In this document: one piece after another, positions 12,990 through 27,096 of the stretch
Layout of the letters: each line of letters begins with the position of its first letter
Position numbering within the stretch: position 1 is the first letter of the stretch
Assembly (NCBI RefSeq): GCF_001316285.1
Contig: NZ_BBDO01000004.1
Location: forward strand, 1-64,000
DNA: 64,000 bases
Source: Vulcanisaeta sp. JCM 16161
Lineage (GTDB): Archaea; Thermoproteota; Thermoprotei; Thermoproteales; Thermocladiaceae
Reading direction: 5' to 3'
The notes under the pieces: generated by a model
Told to the model about the DNA's origin: nothing
The model's database searches: none
The model's input: only the letters and a program-made list of their open reading frames with translations
Translations under genes and position numbers: made by a program

Positions 12990-13853
12990 TTACTCTTCCT
13001 CCTCTTCCTCGGTTTCGCGGCCCGTAACCTTAACCTCCTTGGCGGCCCTCTCGCTTTCCTCAACGGCCTTCCTCATCTCATCAACTTCTTCCTTAGGTAA
13101 TGCTTGTATTGATGCGGAGGTCGCTGTCAGCTTTAGGTACTTGTCCCAATAAATGACGACTCCCTCATCAGTTATATCCATTGGGTGTCTAACCATTGAG
13201 ATCTTCGTATCCCTCATCTTCCAAACAATTATTGACCTATACAACTTGCCATCTATCTCGTCGAGGTCGAGCCTTATAATACCATCGACAGCATGTTCAA
13301 CACCAGGTCCGCCAAAACCACGTTCGCCAACCGATACCTGGCTTATGAAGAGCGCTGTCGTGCCTAGGCCAGCGATTACCCTCTTAAGGAGCATCACGGT
13401 TGACCTGGCAATCGATGGCTTAGTTAAGTAAAGCGTACTCACCGAGTCTATCGTCACTCTCTTAGCGCCCGTATCCTTAATTGCCTGCCTAAGTACATCA
13501 ACGAGTTCGTGGACATTATCCACATCCTTAACAACATACTTCTCCCTCTGAGAAGCAGCGCCTATGCCTGCCGTGAATGCATCCACAATTGCGAACTTAC
13601 CCTCCTTCTCGTACTTCGCTATATCCCAATTAAAGTGCTTAAAACTCCTTCTAACAGCGACTGGGTGTTCCTCGAGTGCCACGAAGACTCCAGCCTCACC
13701 CCTCACAAGCCCATTATAGAGGAATTGCTTACCCAGTATAGACTTCCCAGTGCCCGGTCCGCCAGAGATGAGAACCACGCTCCTCTCCGGAATACCACCA
13801 TACAGTATCTCGTCAAGGCCCGGTACATAAGTCCTGACCCTAGGAACAGTCAT
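12990..13853 (-). CDS. Single-domain KaiC-like RecA-fold ATPase
   Basis: 287 residues with one KaiC/RadA-type ATPase domain: Walker [11 protein letters not shown] near residue 32, the glutamate pair in FVALEEHP, Walker B region [12 protein letters not shown], and the KaiC-typical [12 protein letters not shown]. The C-terminus is strongly acidic (runs of Glu). Cyanobacterial KaiC has two such domains, so this is not a clock protein by itself; archaeal relatives are of largely unknown, probably signalling, function. A TATA-like GATTTTTAAG precedes the ATG by about 28 bp. It converges with the small HTH gene, the known neighbour of this family. Confidence 0.85.
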   Translation of the reverse strand: MTVPRVRTYVPGLDEILYGGIPERSVVLISGGPGTGKSILGKQFLYNGLVRGEAGVFVALEEHPVAVRRSFKHFNWDIAKYEKEGKFAIVDAFTAGIGAASQREKYVVKDVDNVHELVDVLRQAIKDTGAKRVTIDSVSTLYLTKPSIARSTVMLLKRVIAGLGTTALFISQVSVGERGFGGPGVEHAVDGIIRLDLDEIDGKLYRSIIVWKMRDTKISMVRHPMDITDEGVVIYWDKYLKLTATSASIQALPKEEVDEMRKAVEESERAAKEVKVTGRETEEEEEE

Positions 13854-13910
13854 TAGGTGGCGATTTACGATTCCACTTAAAAATCCTTATCCCGTGAATG
13901 ACGGAAAACG

Positions 13911-13920
13911 CTTTTAAATA
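13911..13920 (+). promoter_or_regulatory. TATA box of the tRNA gene
   Basis: CTTTTAAATA centred about 26 bp before the mature tRNA 5' end at 13941, the normal archaeal spacing. Confidence 0.65.
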
Positions 13921-13940
13921 AGCAATGAATTACTCAAACC

Positions 13941-14014
13941 GCGGCCGTAGTCTAGCCTGGTCTAGGATGGCGGCCTTCCGAGCCGCAGAACCCGGGTTCG
14001 AATCCGCGGCCGCA
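13941..14014 (+). tRNA. tRNA-Gly (anticodon UCC)
   Basis: The acceptor stem GCGGCCG pairs with CGGCCGC, the anticodon stem GCGGC pairs with GCCGC around loop CTTCCGA (anticodon TCC at 34-36, decoding GGA), and the T-loop is TTCGAAT. Discriminator A is followed by CCA at 14015-14017, so CCA appears encoded. No intron is seen. The 3' side of the T-stem is only CCG where five bases are needed (CCCGG would pair with CCGGG), so two bases appear to be missing. This mirrors the homopolymer losses in the protein genes and argues that these are read errors. Confidence 0.93.
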
Positions 14015-14105
14015 CCAACTTGCGTTAAATAATAAATATATGGATTTATTTCAATACTGGGTGAACATTTAGGATTATAAGTCTGAGTTATGCTTACCTT
14101 ACCGT

Positions 14106-14567
14106 ATGGTTGGTCTATACCTTGTTCAGCATGGTAAGGCGTTTGATGAGAAGGTAGATCCTGAGAGGAGGTTGACTCCTGAGGGTGTTGCTGAGACGGA
14201 AAGGATTGCTAAATACCTTAATAGTATTGGTATTATCGTTGCCGAGATCATCCATAGCGGTAAGGCTAGGGCTAGGCAGACGGCGGAGATCTTCGCTAAG
14301 TACCTTGGTGTTGATAATGTTAGGGAGGTTGATGGTTTAAACCCAAATGATGATCCCAGGATTTGGTTTGAAAGATTGTTGAGACTTGATCATGACTTAA
14401 TGATCGTGGGTCACCTACCGCACCTCAGTCGCTTGGTCTCATTGTTAATTATAGGTAATCCTGACATTAAGATTGTTGAGTTTAGGTATTCTGGCGTATT
14501 AAGGCTTAGTAAGGCTGAAGGTAATTGGGTCATTAATTGGTTCATTACACCAGACGTGATACGCTAG
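14106..14567 (+). CDS. SixA-like histidine phosphatase
   Basis: 153 residues of the histidine-phosphatase (phosphoglycerate mutase-like) superfamily: the catalytic-His motif LVQHGKA at the N-terminus (H9, with Gly replacing the usual Glu/Arg neighbour), SGKARARQTAE with the second Arg, and VGHLPHLSRL with the second His. The small size and lack of the RHGE form fit SixA-type phosphohistidine phosphatases; the substrate in archaea is unknown. The gene is intact and overlaps the last four bases of the convergent zinc-ribbon gene. Confidence 0.82.
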   Translation: MVGLYLVQHGKAFDEKVDPERRLTPEGVAETERIAKYLNSIGIIVAEIIHSGKARARQTAEIFAKYLGVDNVREVDGLNPNDDPRIWFERLLRLDHDLMIVGHLPHLSRLVSLLIIGNPDIKIVEFRYSGVLRLSKAEGNWVINWFITPDVIR

Positions 14568-14764
14568 GGCTTTCTTCTCAGTTCTCTTGGTGTTTTCAGT
14601 TTCAAAATTATCTCCCTAGCCTCTCTGCCATTCCTCGCCCTTGCAATTATTGATGCTTCCTCAATGCGCATTACGTAACCACAATATGGACATTGATGGG
14701 TCTTGACTGTGTCACGGGCGATGGAGTAGTTTCCACACTTTGGACATGCGACGATTAAATACAT
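14564..14764 (-). CDS. Small zinc-ribbon protein (DUF1922 family)
   Basis: 66 residues with two CPxCG-type knuckles, CPKCGNY near residue 8 and CPYCGYV near residue 25, followed by a basic helix. This pattern matches the archaeal zinc-ribbon family DUF1922. Nucleic-acid or ribosome binding is plausible for such a ribbon, but no function is established from sequence. The gene is intact. Confidence 0.75.
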   Translation of the reverse strand: MYLIVACPKCGNYSIARDTVKTHQCPYCGYVMRIEEASIIARARNGREAREIILKLKTPRELRRKP

Positions 14765-14919
14765 GGCTATGAATACTGATGAATTTTAGGAATAAATTGC
14801 TTTTGAGCTTAAGAATTTACAGCTGAGGTGAGTGAAAGCAATATATATTTCCTTCACTTAGGTTCGTGTTAACTTATTTTGTCCGCTGCCCCCTAATAAA
14901 AGTAATTTAAATTTCCTGT

Positions 14920-18850
<3,931 letters not shown>

Positions 18851-18864
<14 letters not shown>

Positions 18865-21800
18865 TAATGCTTTCCTTAAGTATACCCTTACTCACTGCCT
18901 CATTAAATAACTCATTAAGTACATCCATGTAATCCCTCTCACCAACCTCAACATCATCCATGTGCTTCTCAACAATCCTAGTCCTCTCCTCACTAACTAA
19001 GTCACTAAACTCCTTGTTTTCCTCGGTCAAGAACCTATAGACCTGGCGACCAAGGTTCGTGGGCACTACGTACCTGGTCCTCCTACCAACGATCAATGCA
19101 TAGCGCCTCTTCAGTATCACATCGACGATCTTCGCATAGGTACTAGGCCTACCAATACCTCTATCCTTCATCATGGCGATTATATCGCCTTCCCTAAGTG
19201 GTGGTGTCCTACTTACCTTCTTAATGTAATCAATACTTGTTATTTCATACTCACCTGGTGTAAGCTCCTGATACTCCCTACCCTCAATGTAGCTCCAAAC
19301 CTTCGTGAACCCTGGCTCCAATACCTTAGATATCCTTTCCACCTCCTCCTCATACGCACTTACGCCATTAAGGTAAATACTTACTTTCAACTTCTCCTTC
19401 AAAACCCTGGCGTTCCTCATCTGGCTTGCCATGAACCTCCTAAATATTAGATCGTAAACCCTGATGTGATTTGCCGTAACCCTAATCGCCAATTGAAGCA
19501 GGCCCGTATTGAGTAGGTTCCTTAAGTCATCACTATCAATCGGTCTCGTTGGCCTTATACACTCATGCGCGCCGATCTCCTTACCACCCCAAGCCCTACC
19601 AACAAAGTAATCACTACCAATTCTTTCGCCTATGTATTCCTTAGCAATGCCAATACCCACCGTTGATACTCTCGTGCTGTCTGTTCTGTGGTATGTTATG
19701 AGCCCTGACTCGAATAATTCCTGGGCAATAGCCATTGTCTGTTCAACACTTAGGCCAAGTATGTTTGCTGAGTCCCTAAGTAAGGCATCTGTCGTGTATG
19801 GTGGTGCTGGGTTCAACTCCTCTTCCTCCTCACTCACCTTAGTTACCTTAACCTTTATCTCAATATCCGTTTGTTTATTCCTATGTATTGACCTGAGGGC
19901 TTTTATCAATTCCTCCTTATCCGGCGGTATGTTCAGCCTAACCTTTACACCATTGTTAAGAGTCATGGTCACTGAATATACCTTATCCCTCCTACTTTCG
20001 TCATACCTCTCTATTATCCAGCCAAGGACTGGCGTCTGGACCCTACCCGCTGACAGGGTCTTCCTACCAAACTTTTCCTGCACAATCTGGCTAAGTCCGA
20101 ATCCAATCCACCTGTCCTCAATCCTCCTTACCAATTGGGCACCAACCATGCTGAGGCTTATGGTCCTTGGGTTAGTAATCGCATCAATAATAGCCTTCTT
20201 AGTAACCTCATGAAACTCAATCCTAACGATGTTACTAACATAGGGTCTCAGCATCATGTAAACATCCCAAGCAATCTTCTCGCCCTCGGCATCAGGTCCG
20301 TACCAATCATCACTTGGTCGACCTCAGTAGCAATGTCTCTTATAGCATTTACTATGTCCATGGCATCAATAAGCTTGACACCGTGGATTTTACAAACATC
20401 CACATCCTCGGTATACGTCTCTCCACCGACTGGGCATCTCTTTATTGTTCCGTAGATCGGTACGAAATTACTGCCGATCCTGAGTATTCCATAATAATCA
20501 AGGATCTTCCCTGCCTTTAGCTGGTGCGATTTCCTTGACATCGGCTGGACTAGCCGGTATTAAATCCCACATGTGACCCTTTGTGGCTGTTATTAATAGG
20601 TATAAGTTGCCTAGGGTGGCTTCGTAAATTATCAATGGGCCGACCTCCCTCCTAGTGGGTATGCCAAAGAAGCTCGCGATTGTTCTGGCCTTAGTTGGTG
20701 ACTCAACGATTACAAGTGCGGTCCTTAATGGGTCCTTTTCGAGGAATTGATTGGGTATCTTCCCAAGCATTATATTCCTTATCAACTCTCTCTCATTCCT
20801 GATTTTTCTCATTAAATCATCAATATTGACGTCATTAATATCCTGGATCTTGACATCCTCAAGCCTATACCTTAGGTTCCTAACTAATCCATTAAACACC
20901 TTCTCATTATCCACTATTAACACCGACAGGCCCTGGGATACACCACCAACATAGAGCCTTGATGTTCTGCCACTACCTTGGATGTACGTAGTCACATCAG
21001 GAATAATCACATAGAGCTCACCGCCCCTATATTCAAGTCCAACCTCATTGGACTGCTCTATGGCCCTTCTAATATTAGGATCATCCAATAACTTACTTAC
21101 CAGGTCCACGGCCTCCTTAATTACGTCGGCTGCGTATTTATCGAACCCACTCAATTCCTTATTCTCCTCAATAGCCCTCAACAAATTATTAATTTGCTCC
21201 TGATTAAGCGCCGTTAAATTCTTAAGTCTCGCAACCACCCTGTCAATGTCATTCCTCAGGTATTGAGGAACAACATTCCTAATGGTGAATAAAAACATTA
21301 AGTACCTTATTGGCGTAAATTCCTCGAGCCTCAACCTAAACCTCATACGTGGAACACCCACAAAGACCACATACGCTATTCTCTGCGGCAGGTCAATACC
21401 CCTAATCAGTGATGACCTGGATGTGGCGAGCCCAATTAATACGTCAACCTTACCCTCAACAAAGTCATTAAGTAATGACCTACTTGGTTTTAGGTAGGAT
21501 GCAGCCTTAACACCGTTATTGTTTAATGCCTTGAGCAGATCATCAACAATGTCCCTGAGGTCTGGTGGTACATAGATTATTCCTCCACCACCTAACCTTC
21601 TCACTATGTCAATGGTCGTATTTATTAGGGAGTCCTTGGGCTTTACATAAACATCGACCACATTCCTAAGGCCTTCAGCCTACCGCCTGTTTCGAAACCA
21701 AGGAACTCCCTGAATAGGAATAACCTAGCCGTTCTTTTCATCCTAGTTAAAGCTCCTGAGCTATTAGTATGCCAATATTATTATTCTTAATGTAATTGGT

Positions 21801-22643
21801 CAGTTCTGTATTCAATTTTTTTAATCTCCTCCCTAAGCTTATTAATCTCCTCCTCACCGGCCCTAAACCTAATGGCTTCCTAAGCTTCTTCATCAGGTCA
21901 ACCACGGTCAAAGCCTTATGAAGAGCCTCCTCACTAATGCCAAGCAGTAATAATAACCTATCAATATTCTTACTTGATGCCTTTAAGACACTATCAACGT
22001 CATCGACGAAAATCAATGAAAACCTATACTTACTGAGTAAGTCCATGTGCCTTGGTAAGAAGGCATTAGTTATTATTAATATGTCGAAGTTTCCATCCTC
22101 AATAGCCTTCATAGCCTCAGTCAACTCCTGCTTTGACAGTATTGAGGATGCCATGACAATCCTCACATTGGCTCCTATCTTACCCGCATAATCACTTAAC
22201 CTCCTATGGACATCATAGGCCAAGGTCGATGTTGGAACGACGATCAGTACCTTTCCATTTCTCTTTAAGACCACGTATAATGACGCAATCATGCCAAAGG
22301 TTGTCTTACCACTTCCCGTTGGCGCAACTATTGCGAAGCTCTTACCCTTAATGATCCTCCTGGCCCACAGTCTCTGGGCGCCCCACATGTTGGTCCCAAT
22401 TATTTTTCTGAACATGCCAGCGAACTCGTTGTACTCATTGACTAGGTTCTCCAACGACTTTAACCTATTTATAGTGCCGAGCTTTTCTAACATGTTCAGT
22501 ACCTCAATAGTACTCGCCACCCTTTTCGGTACGTCAGGTAAACACTTATGGCATGGTAATCCAGAGGCTAATCTATCCGATGTTATATCCCCTCCGCAGT
22601 TTGGGCACGCTCTACGGTATATTACTAATGGTTGTTTCTCCAT
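18851..22643 (-). CDS. rgy: Reverse gyrase
   Basis: Fusion of an SF2 helicase-like domain and topoisomerase IA that introduces positive supercoils; a hallmark of hyperthermophiles. In order: an N-terminal zinc finger (CPNCGG...CHKC), Walker A APTGSGKTTFG, a DEAD-like VDDVDS, the latch/second RecA domain, TOPRIM motif VIVESPTKARTIASFFG, the acidic GTDPDAEGEK site, and active-site Tyr in SGLITYHRTDSTR. About 1,260 residues after joining. Frameshifts near 21700, 20520 and 20295; at the last, GGACCTGATG needs one more C to restore GTDPDAEGE. The second zinc finger seems reduced (one CPVGGE where CxxC is expected). Confidence 0.95.
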
Positions 22644-22753
22644 TTAATTCTTCATCACATTAGTTAAAACCCCTTAATAAATATTCGTTGCCAACGCGGA
22701 TTCTTAATTGTTAGTGTTAAATATTGATATTACATTGGTATTGCTTGAGTAGT

Positions 22754-23250
22754 ATGTCGGTTAATACGGGAGGTATTCAGGACTATGTACGATATGTATA
22801 CATAATGTCGCTAGTGTCTGCCCTAGCCATGGCTATCGCGGTGGATTACGTATTGACTGAGTTGTGGATTTACGGCACTGCGACCTAACAATACTTGTGA
22901 TAACGCCTGTGTTCATGTTCATGCTTTCAATGCTTATTATTTCGTCAATAACGATGATCAAACAATTAAGGGGTAGCTTTGGCAGGATGTCGTCTAAGGC
23001 TAAGGCACTCATGATAACTTACATAGCATTCTTCATGATAGCGCTAATCTACTTCACATACATATCAATAATTCATTACGCGGGTTTAGGACTCACGATT
23101 TCAGACCCGCAATTAATTGGAGATCACTATCTCGGCTTTGGGCTTGCTCTCTATGATGCTGGTTTATTAACTACTTCGTGGCAACTCATCGAGGATTTAC
23201 TAAGTAATAAATTGTCATCATTATATAAGTTTTTTTATTATGATGTTTAG
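22754..23250 (+). CDS. Small integral membrane protein of unknown function
   Basis: About 165 residues after joining one frameshift near 22885 (the upstream frame begins MSVNTGGIQDYVRYVYIMS at 22754). There are four hydrophobic segments, for example LAMAIAVDYVL, LVITPVFMFMLSMLII, LMITYIAFFMIALIYFTYI and FGLALYDAGLL. I do not recognise a family. It is divergent from reverse gyrase, with 110 bp between the two starts. Confidence 0.6.
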
Positions 23251-23363
23251 ACCTCACTCAAACGATGAAGATGATACAATCATTATCAAATAAAATCCCC
23301 TCAATTGATATTGCGTGGGTTATGGAATAGCATGATTTTAAAAATAGGCATTATGAGAGACTA

Positions 23364-23705
23364 ATGACTATGCGTATTGCCGGTTTAGTTGCTGATTTGC
23401 TCATGAGGACTTGCAATGCGAGTTCCGTGGAGAGGCAGTCATTTATTGATGGGTCCAGGTACATGATTAGGTTTAGCGATAATAATAACATGGAGGTTCA
23501 CCTGGTGGATAAAGGCGAGAGACTCTTCGCGGAGTTCTGGATTAATACATATGCAACGCCCTTAATGATAATTGAGTACGTGTACACGGACATAAAACCA
23601 TCAAGTATTTGTGAGGAGATATGCGAATTAATACGCATAATTAATGAGTCATTAATGAAGCAGGGTGAAAAGAGTAATAGAAATCAAGCCGTTCAACCAA
23701 GGTAA
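23364..23705 (+). CDS. Hypothetical protein
   Basis: 113 intact residues, soluble in appearance, with four cysteines: one at CNASS and three in the C-terminal helix around SICEEICELIRI. A TATA-like GATTTTAAAAATAGG is about 22 bp upstream of the ATG, supporting expression. The 3' end overlaps the convergent neighbour by 13 bp. No family recognised. Confidence 0.6.
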   Translation: MTMRIAGLVADLLMRTCNASSVERQSFIDGSRYMIRFSDNNNMEVHLVDKGERLFAEFWINTYATPLMIIEYVYTDIKPSSICEEICELIRIINESLMKQGEKSNRNQAVQPR

Positions 23706-24037
23706 TCGAGTATTCCACCCTTCCTACCCGTGGTTGTTACCTCCGTACCTGGTGATAAGTCGTTAGCTAATATCCTCACCAGGTCATTCCAATTGAGCGT
23801 ATTCCTAATTGCCCAATCAATTAACTCCTGGGTATGATTACTTAGTATTGAAAGGAATTTCTGCCAATTAATGCCTATTCTCGCTAACTCCCTACCCCAA
23901 TGGTCCCATAGGTACCTCGCAACCTCATTGCCGAACCATACTGAGAAGGAGTCACAACCAGGCCCAGTGCATACGCTCCTCCTCTTTACTATCCTATCCT
24001 TAATATCCTTAGGCTCAGGCGGCACTGGAAGTACCAT
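23693..24037 (-). CDS. Hypothetical protein with a CTGPGC motif
   Basis: 114 residues. The N-terminal part has a proline-rich VLPVPPEPKD and a possible metal or disulfide pair in VCTGPGCDSF; the rest is a predicted helical Trp-rich domain (WFGNEVARYLWDHW, GINWQKFL, LNWNDLVRIL). A TATA-like CTTAATATAATAC lies about 30 bp before the ATG. Unrecognised, but composition and promoter argue for a real gene. Confidence 0.6.
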   Translation of the reverse strand: MVLPVPPEPKDIKDRIVKRRSVCTGPGCDSFSVWFGNEVARYLWDHWGRELARIGINWQKFLSILSNHTQELIDWAIRNTLNWNDLVRILANDLSPGTEVTTTGRKGGILDYLG

Positions 24038-24106
24038 TGGTATCTAGTACTACGCTAGAATGAGTATTATATTAAGCTACCGCCTATGTATTACGAGTTT
24101 AAAGCC

Positions 24107-24987
24107 TCAGCTTTGACCATTCACCACATCATCGATTATCCTCTTACCATTTATTAATAACCACCCATCCTCATCACTAGTCACATCACCCCCATACTCA
24201 AACCTACGTAGTAAGGCATTAAGTAGCGCCTTACCATTAAACACCTCAACATGCAACTCCTTACTGAAGTACCTATTAACGTTCTCAATATCCCTAAGTA
24301 GGAACTCAACGGCGTTCGGGTGATTCGCCTTCACGGCGCTCCCCCAATCAATAATTACTAACTCATTGCCAGTATTGACAATGTTAAACTCGCTTAAGTC
24401 CGCATGTATTATCCTGCCCAGAATAAACGCTCTCTCCACGTACTTAATTACCGTTAAGTAGCGGACTCGGGATCCTCTGGCGGCGCATCCTTAATTAACG
24501 GTGCTGGCACACCGCTAAGTCCGCCGTAACTTATGAACTCCATGACCAGGATATTCCTATTGAAGGTTATTGGCTTAGGCACCCTAACACCCGCATTATA
24601 CGCATCACTTAGGTTACTGAACTCCTTCCTGCACCAATACTCAATGAGCTTCCTCGTATTAGTAATCTTAGCACCAGTGAACCGTGGATCGCCAAGCAAG
24701 TACTTATACCTACCCCTAATGAACTGGGCTGTGGACGTGTAGAAAATCTTAAGAGCTATGTCAGTACCATCAGGTGCCTTGGCCCATATGACCTTGGCCT
24801 CCTTACCCTGAGCCACGGGTCCGTAAACCTCCTCAACAACGTGCCTATTCATTAACTCCCTCAGGGCATTTATTGTGTATTGATTGAATACATCATCAAC
24901 AGTCTTTAATTGGTCAATATCCTTTATCCTAAACCTCCTACTCTCCACTCTCTCCCGAATAATCCTATCAATGTCGTGACTACCCAC
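24107..24987 (-). CDS. rio1: Rio1-type serine protein kinase
   Basis: Atypical kinase/ATPase acting in late small-subunit ribosome maturation. Visible are the Rio1 P-loop-equivalent VAQGKEAKVIWA, ALKIF with the ATP-anchoring Lys, the hinge LVMEFIS, the catalytic loop HADLSEFNIV and the metal-binding IIDWGSAV. No N-terminal winged helix is present, which favours Rio1 over Rio2. A frameshift near 24447 splits the N- and C-lobes. The joined length of about 293 residues is normal. The ATG at 24987 begins MGSHDIDRIIRER. Confidence 0.9.
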
Positions 24988-25193
24988 TAAGGTAATGAAT
25001 AGTGCAGTACTTTATATATCAGTTTGGTCCGTAGAAATCGTTTTGCCTACTCTCATGGAAAATATTCTAATGAATTCAAAAAAATAAGAATGAATTAAAA
25101 TGCATGCAAAAAGTTAAAGTCAATAGGTATTATACGATTGAAGAAGAAAAAAAGATTTAAAAATATTTCTAATAAAAAAATAATTTAGGAAGT

Positions 25194-25941
25194 ATGGCTT
25201 TAGTCCAGCAGGACGAGACCTGGTTCATGCGTAGGCTCGTTAACCTCCATAAAATGAAGATACCAGAAACTCCAGGGACTTAGCCGGCAGGCTAGCCGTG
25301 AGGTTTAGAACCTGCCTTAGTGCTCACGTAATCATGGTAGATATTGACGAGAAGGATAGGAGGTTAGTCACGGCGGTGCCGGGTTTCGGCGGCAATATCG
25401 TCGCTACGGTGGTCTGCACAGGAGGTAAGCCCGAAATGGCTACCGTGAGTCCAGGTACATACGAGGCCAAGCCAAGTGATAGGGAGGCTTCGGTGGTCAT
25501 GGAGTCCGTACCTGAGGACTTAATAAAGAGGCGTAGGATCGACCTCGTGGAGAAGAAGACCTCACCAATGCCTGACCTATCAAGGGCTGAGAAGGTCGTC
25601 GTTGCGGGGCTTGGGACTGGGGGTGACCTGGAATTGATTAAGGAATTCGCAAGTCTCATCGGTGCTGCTGTTGGTGTTACTAGACCGCTCGCAGACATGG
25701 TATAATGCCCAGGGACTACCAGATAGGCACCACGGGCGTCTCATTGAGGGCTAAGACCGTGTTTGTATTTGGTGCCAGCGGCGCTCCGCACTTTGTCTAT
25801 GGTATTAGGGACTGCGGTACGATAGTTGCGGTTAATACGGATAGGGAGGCACCAATATTTGAGAATTGTGATTACTGCGTCGTGGCTGACTTATTCGATG
25901 TGCTTAAGGCATTGATAAAGGAGTTGAGAGGTGGTAAATGA
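25194..25941 (+). CDS. etfA: Electron transfer flavoprotein alpha subunit, N-terminally short
   Basis: FAD-binding partner of EtfB in electron transfer from dehydrogenases. The C-terminal domain is well conserved: RDLAGRLAVRF, VPGFGGNIVATVV, MATVSPGTYE, VVAGLGTGG, GVTRPLADM, YQIGTTGVSLRAKTVFVFGASGAPHF and AVNTDREAPIFE. Only about 27 codons precede RDLAG, where most EtfA proteins have roughly 95 residues, so most of domain I is missing. The ATG at 25194 has a good TATA box (AAGATTTAAAAATAT) about 30 bp upstream. Frameshifts near 25275 and 25700. It overlaps etfB by four bases (ATGA) with GAGGTGG as ribosome-binding site for etfB. Confidence 0.85.
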
Positions 25942-26734
25942 TGGTCTCCCTCAAGAACATAATAGTCACGATGAAGGTAACGCCAAAGCCTGAGGAGATA
26001 AGGTTTGACCCAGTCACTAAGACTGTTGATAGGTCAAAGGCAACGAATGAGATAAACCCAGCCGATAAGAACGCCCTTGAACTTGCACTACAGCTCAAGG
26101 AGAAGTATGGCGGTAAGGTCGTTATACTTTCCATGGGACCACCATTCTGGGACCAGTTCATAAAGATGGGCATAGCCATGGGTGCCGATGACGCTGTCCT
26201 AATAAGCGACAGGGCCTTAGGTGGTTCTGACGCCTTTGTGACATCAAAGGTCCTCGCAGCCGCAATTAGGAAGATTGGTGATTACTCACTTGTAATTACT
26301 GGTGAGGAGAGTGAGGACGGTTCAACTGGCCAGGTACCACCTGGCATAGCCGAGTGGCTGGGGATTCCCGCGGTGACTTACGTCTCCCAGGTTATTGATG
26401 TGACTGAGGGCTCAATAATCGTTAAGAGGACCATCAAGGGAGGTTATGAGATAGTCAGGGTTAAGATGCCCGCGGTAATATCCGTGGAACTTGGCGTGAA
26501 TACGCCCAGGTTCCCGGACTTTGAGAGGCTGCAGTGGCCCAGAGCCAGTTTAAGACGACGGTATGGAGTATTAAGGACCTCGGACTTACCGAGGATGAGG
26601 TTGGCTTTAAGGGTTCGTTGACTGCGGTTACTGAGCTGAAAGAGTTAAGACCACGTGAGCGTCTGCGTCAGTTCATCGAGGGTAGTCCTGAGGAGATAGC
26701 TAGAGAGCTCATTAAGAGGCTTGGCCTTAAATGA
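25938..26734 (+). CDS. etfB: Electron transfer flavoprotein beta subunit
   Basis: Forms the ETF dimer with EtfA and carries the AMP or second-flavin site. It shows NPADKNALELALQLKEKYGGKV, LSMGPPFWDQ, AMGADDAVLISDRALGGSDAFVTSKVLAAAI, the family signature DGSTGQVPPGIAEWLGIPAVTY and the C-terminal PRFPDFERL. A frameshift near 26535 separates the last 60 residues (KTTVWSIKDLGL...). After joining it is about 265 residues. The stop codon abuts the stop codon of the convergent aIF1A gene with no bases between. Confidence 0.92.
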
Positions 26735-27052
26735 TTACCCTGCCAGTTCGTCTAATTGGTTCAAAACATCTGCATAGCCACTTTGTCTTAATTCATTGAC
26801 CTCATTTTTCTCGTACTTATATATTAAATCCGCCCTATTTGGTTCGAAGTCCCAGGGTGCAACTAGTATGTAATCGCCAACCCTAAGCCACATCTTCTTT
26901 CTATACTTACCCGGTATCCTCACGAGCCTAATCTTGCCATCCTGGCACACGGCCTTAGCCCTATCATCACCGACGAGCTCAATAACCTTAGCAAGCATTT
27001 CGCCCTCCCCGGGCAGTCGCACCTTACTTCCCTGCTGATTTTCCTTAGGCAT
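26735..27052 (-). CDS. eif1A: Translation initiation factor aIF1A
   Basis: Binds the ribosomal A site during initiation. The 105-residue ORF is intact, with an OB-fold: VRLPGEGEMLAKVIELVGDDRAKAVC, RIPGKYRKKMWLRVGDYILVAPWDF, then YKYEKNEV. Length and motif order match archaeal aIF1A. It lies 44 bp downstream of nmd3 on the same strand, probably one transcription unit for ribosome function. Confidence 0.96.
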   Translation of the reverse strand: MPKENQQGSKVRLPGEGEMLAKVIELVGDDRAKAVCQDGKIRLVRIPGKYRKKMWLRVGDYILVAPWDFEPNRADLIYKYEKNEVNELRQSGYADVLNQLDELAG

Positions 27053-27096
27053 CCACGATAGTGAATCTCATACCTTTATAAACCCAACCTTCATTG

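Noticed and set aside
25025..25193. AT-rich stretch before etfA as a replication origin.
   Set aside because: No inverted ORB-like repeats and no orc1/cdc6 gene nearby; A/T richness is explained by a promoter region.
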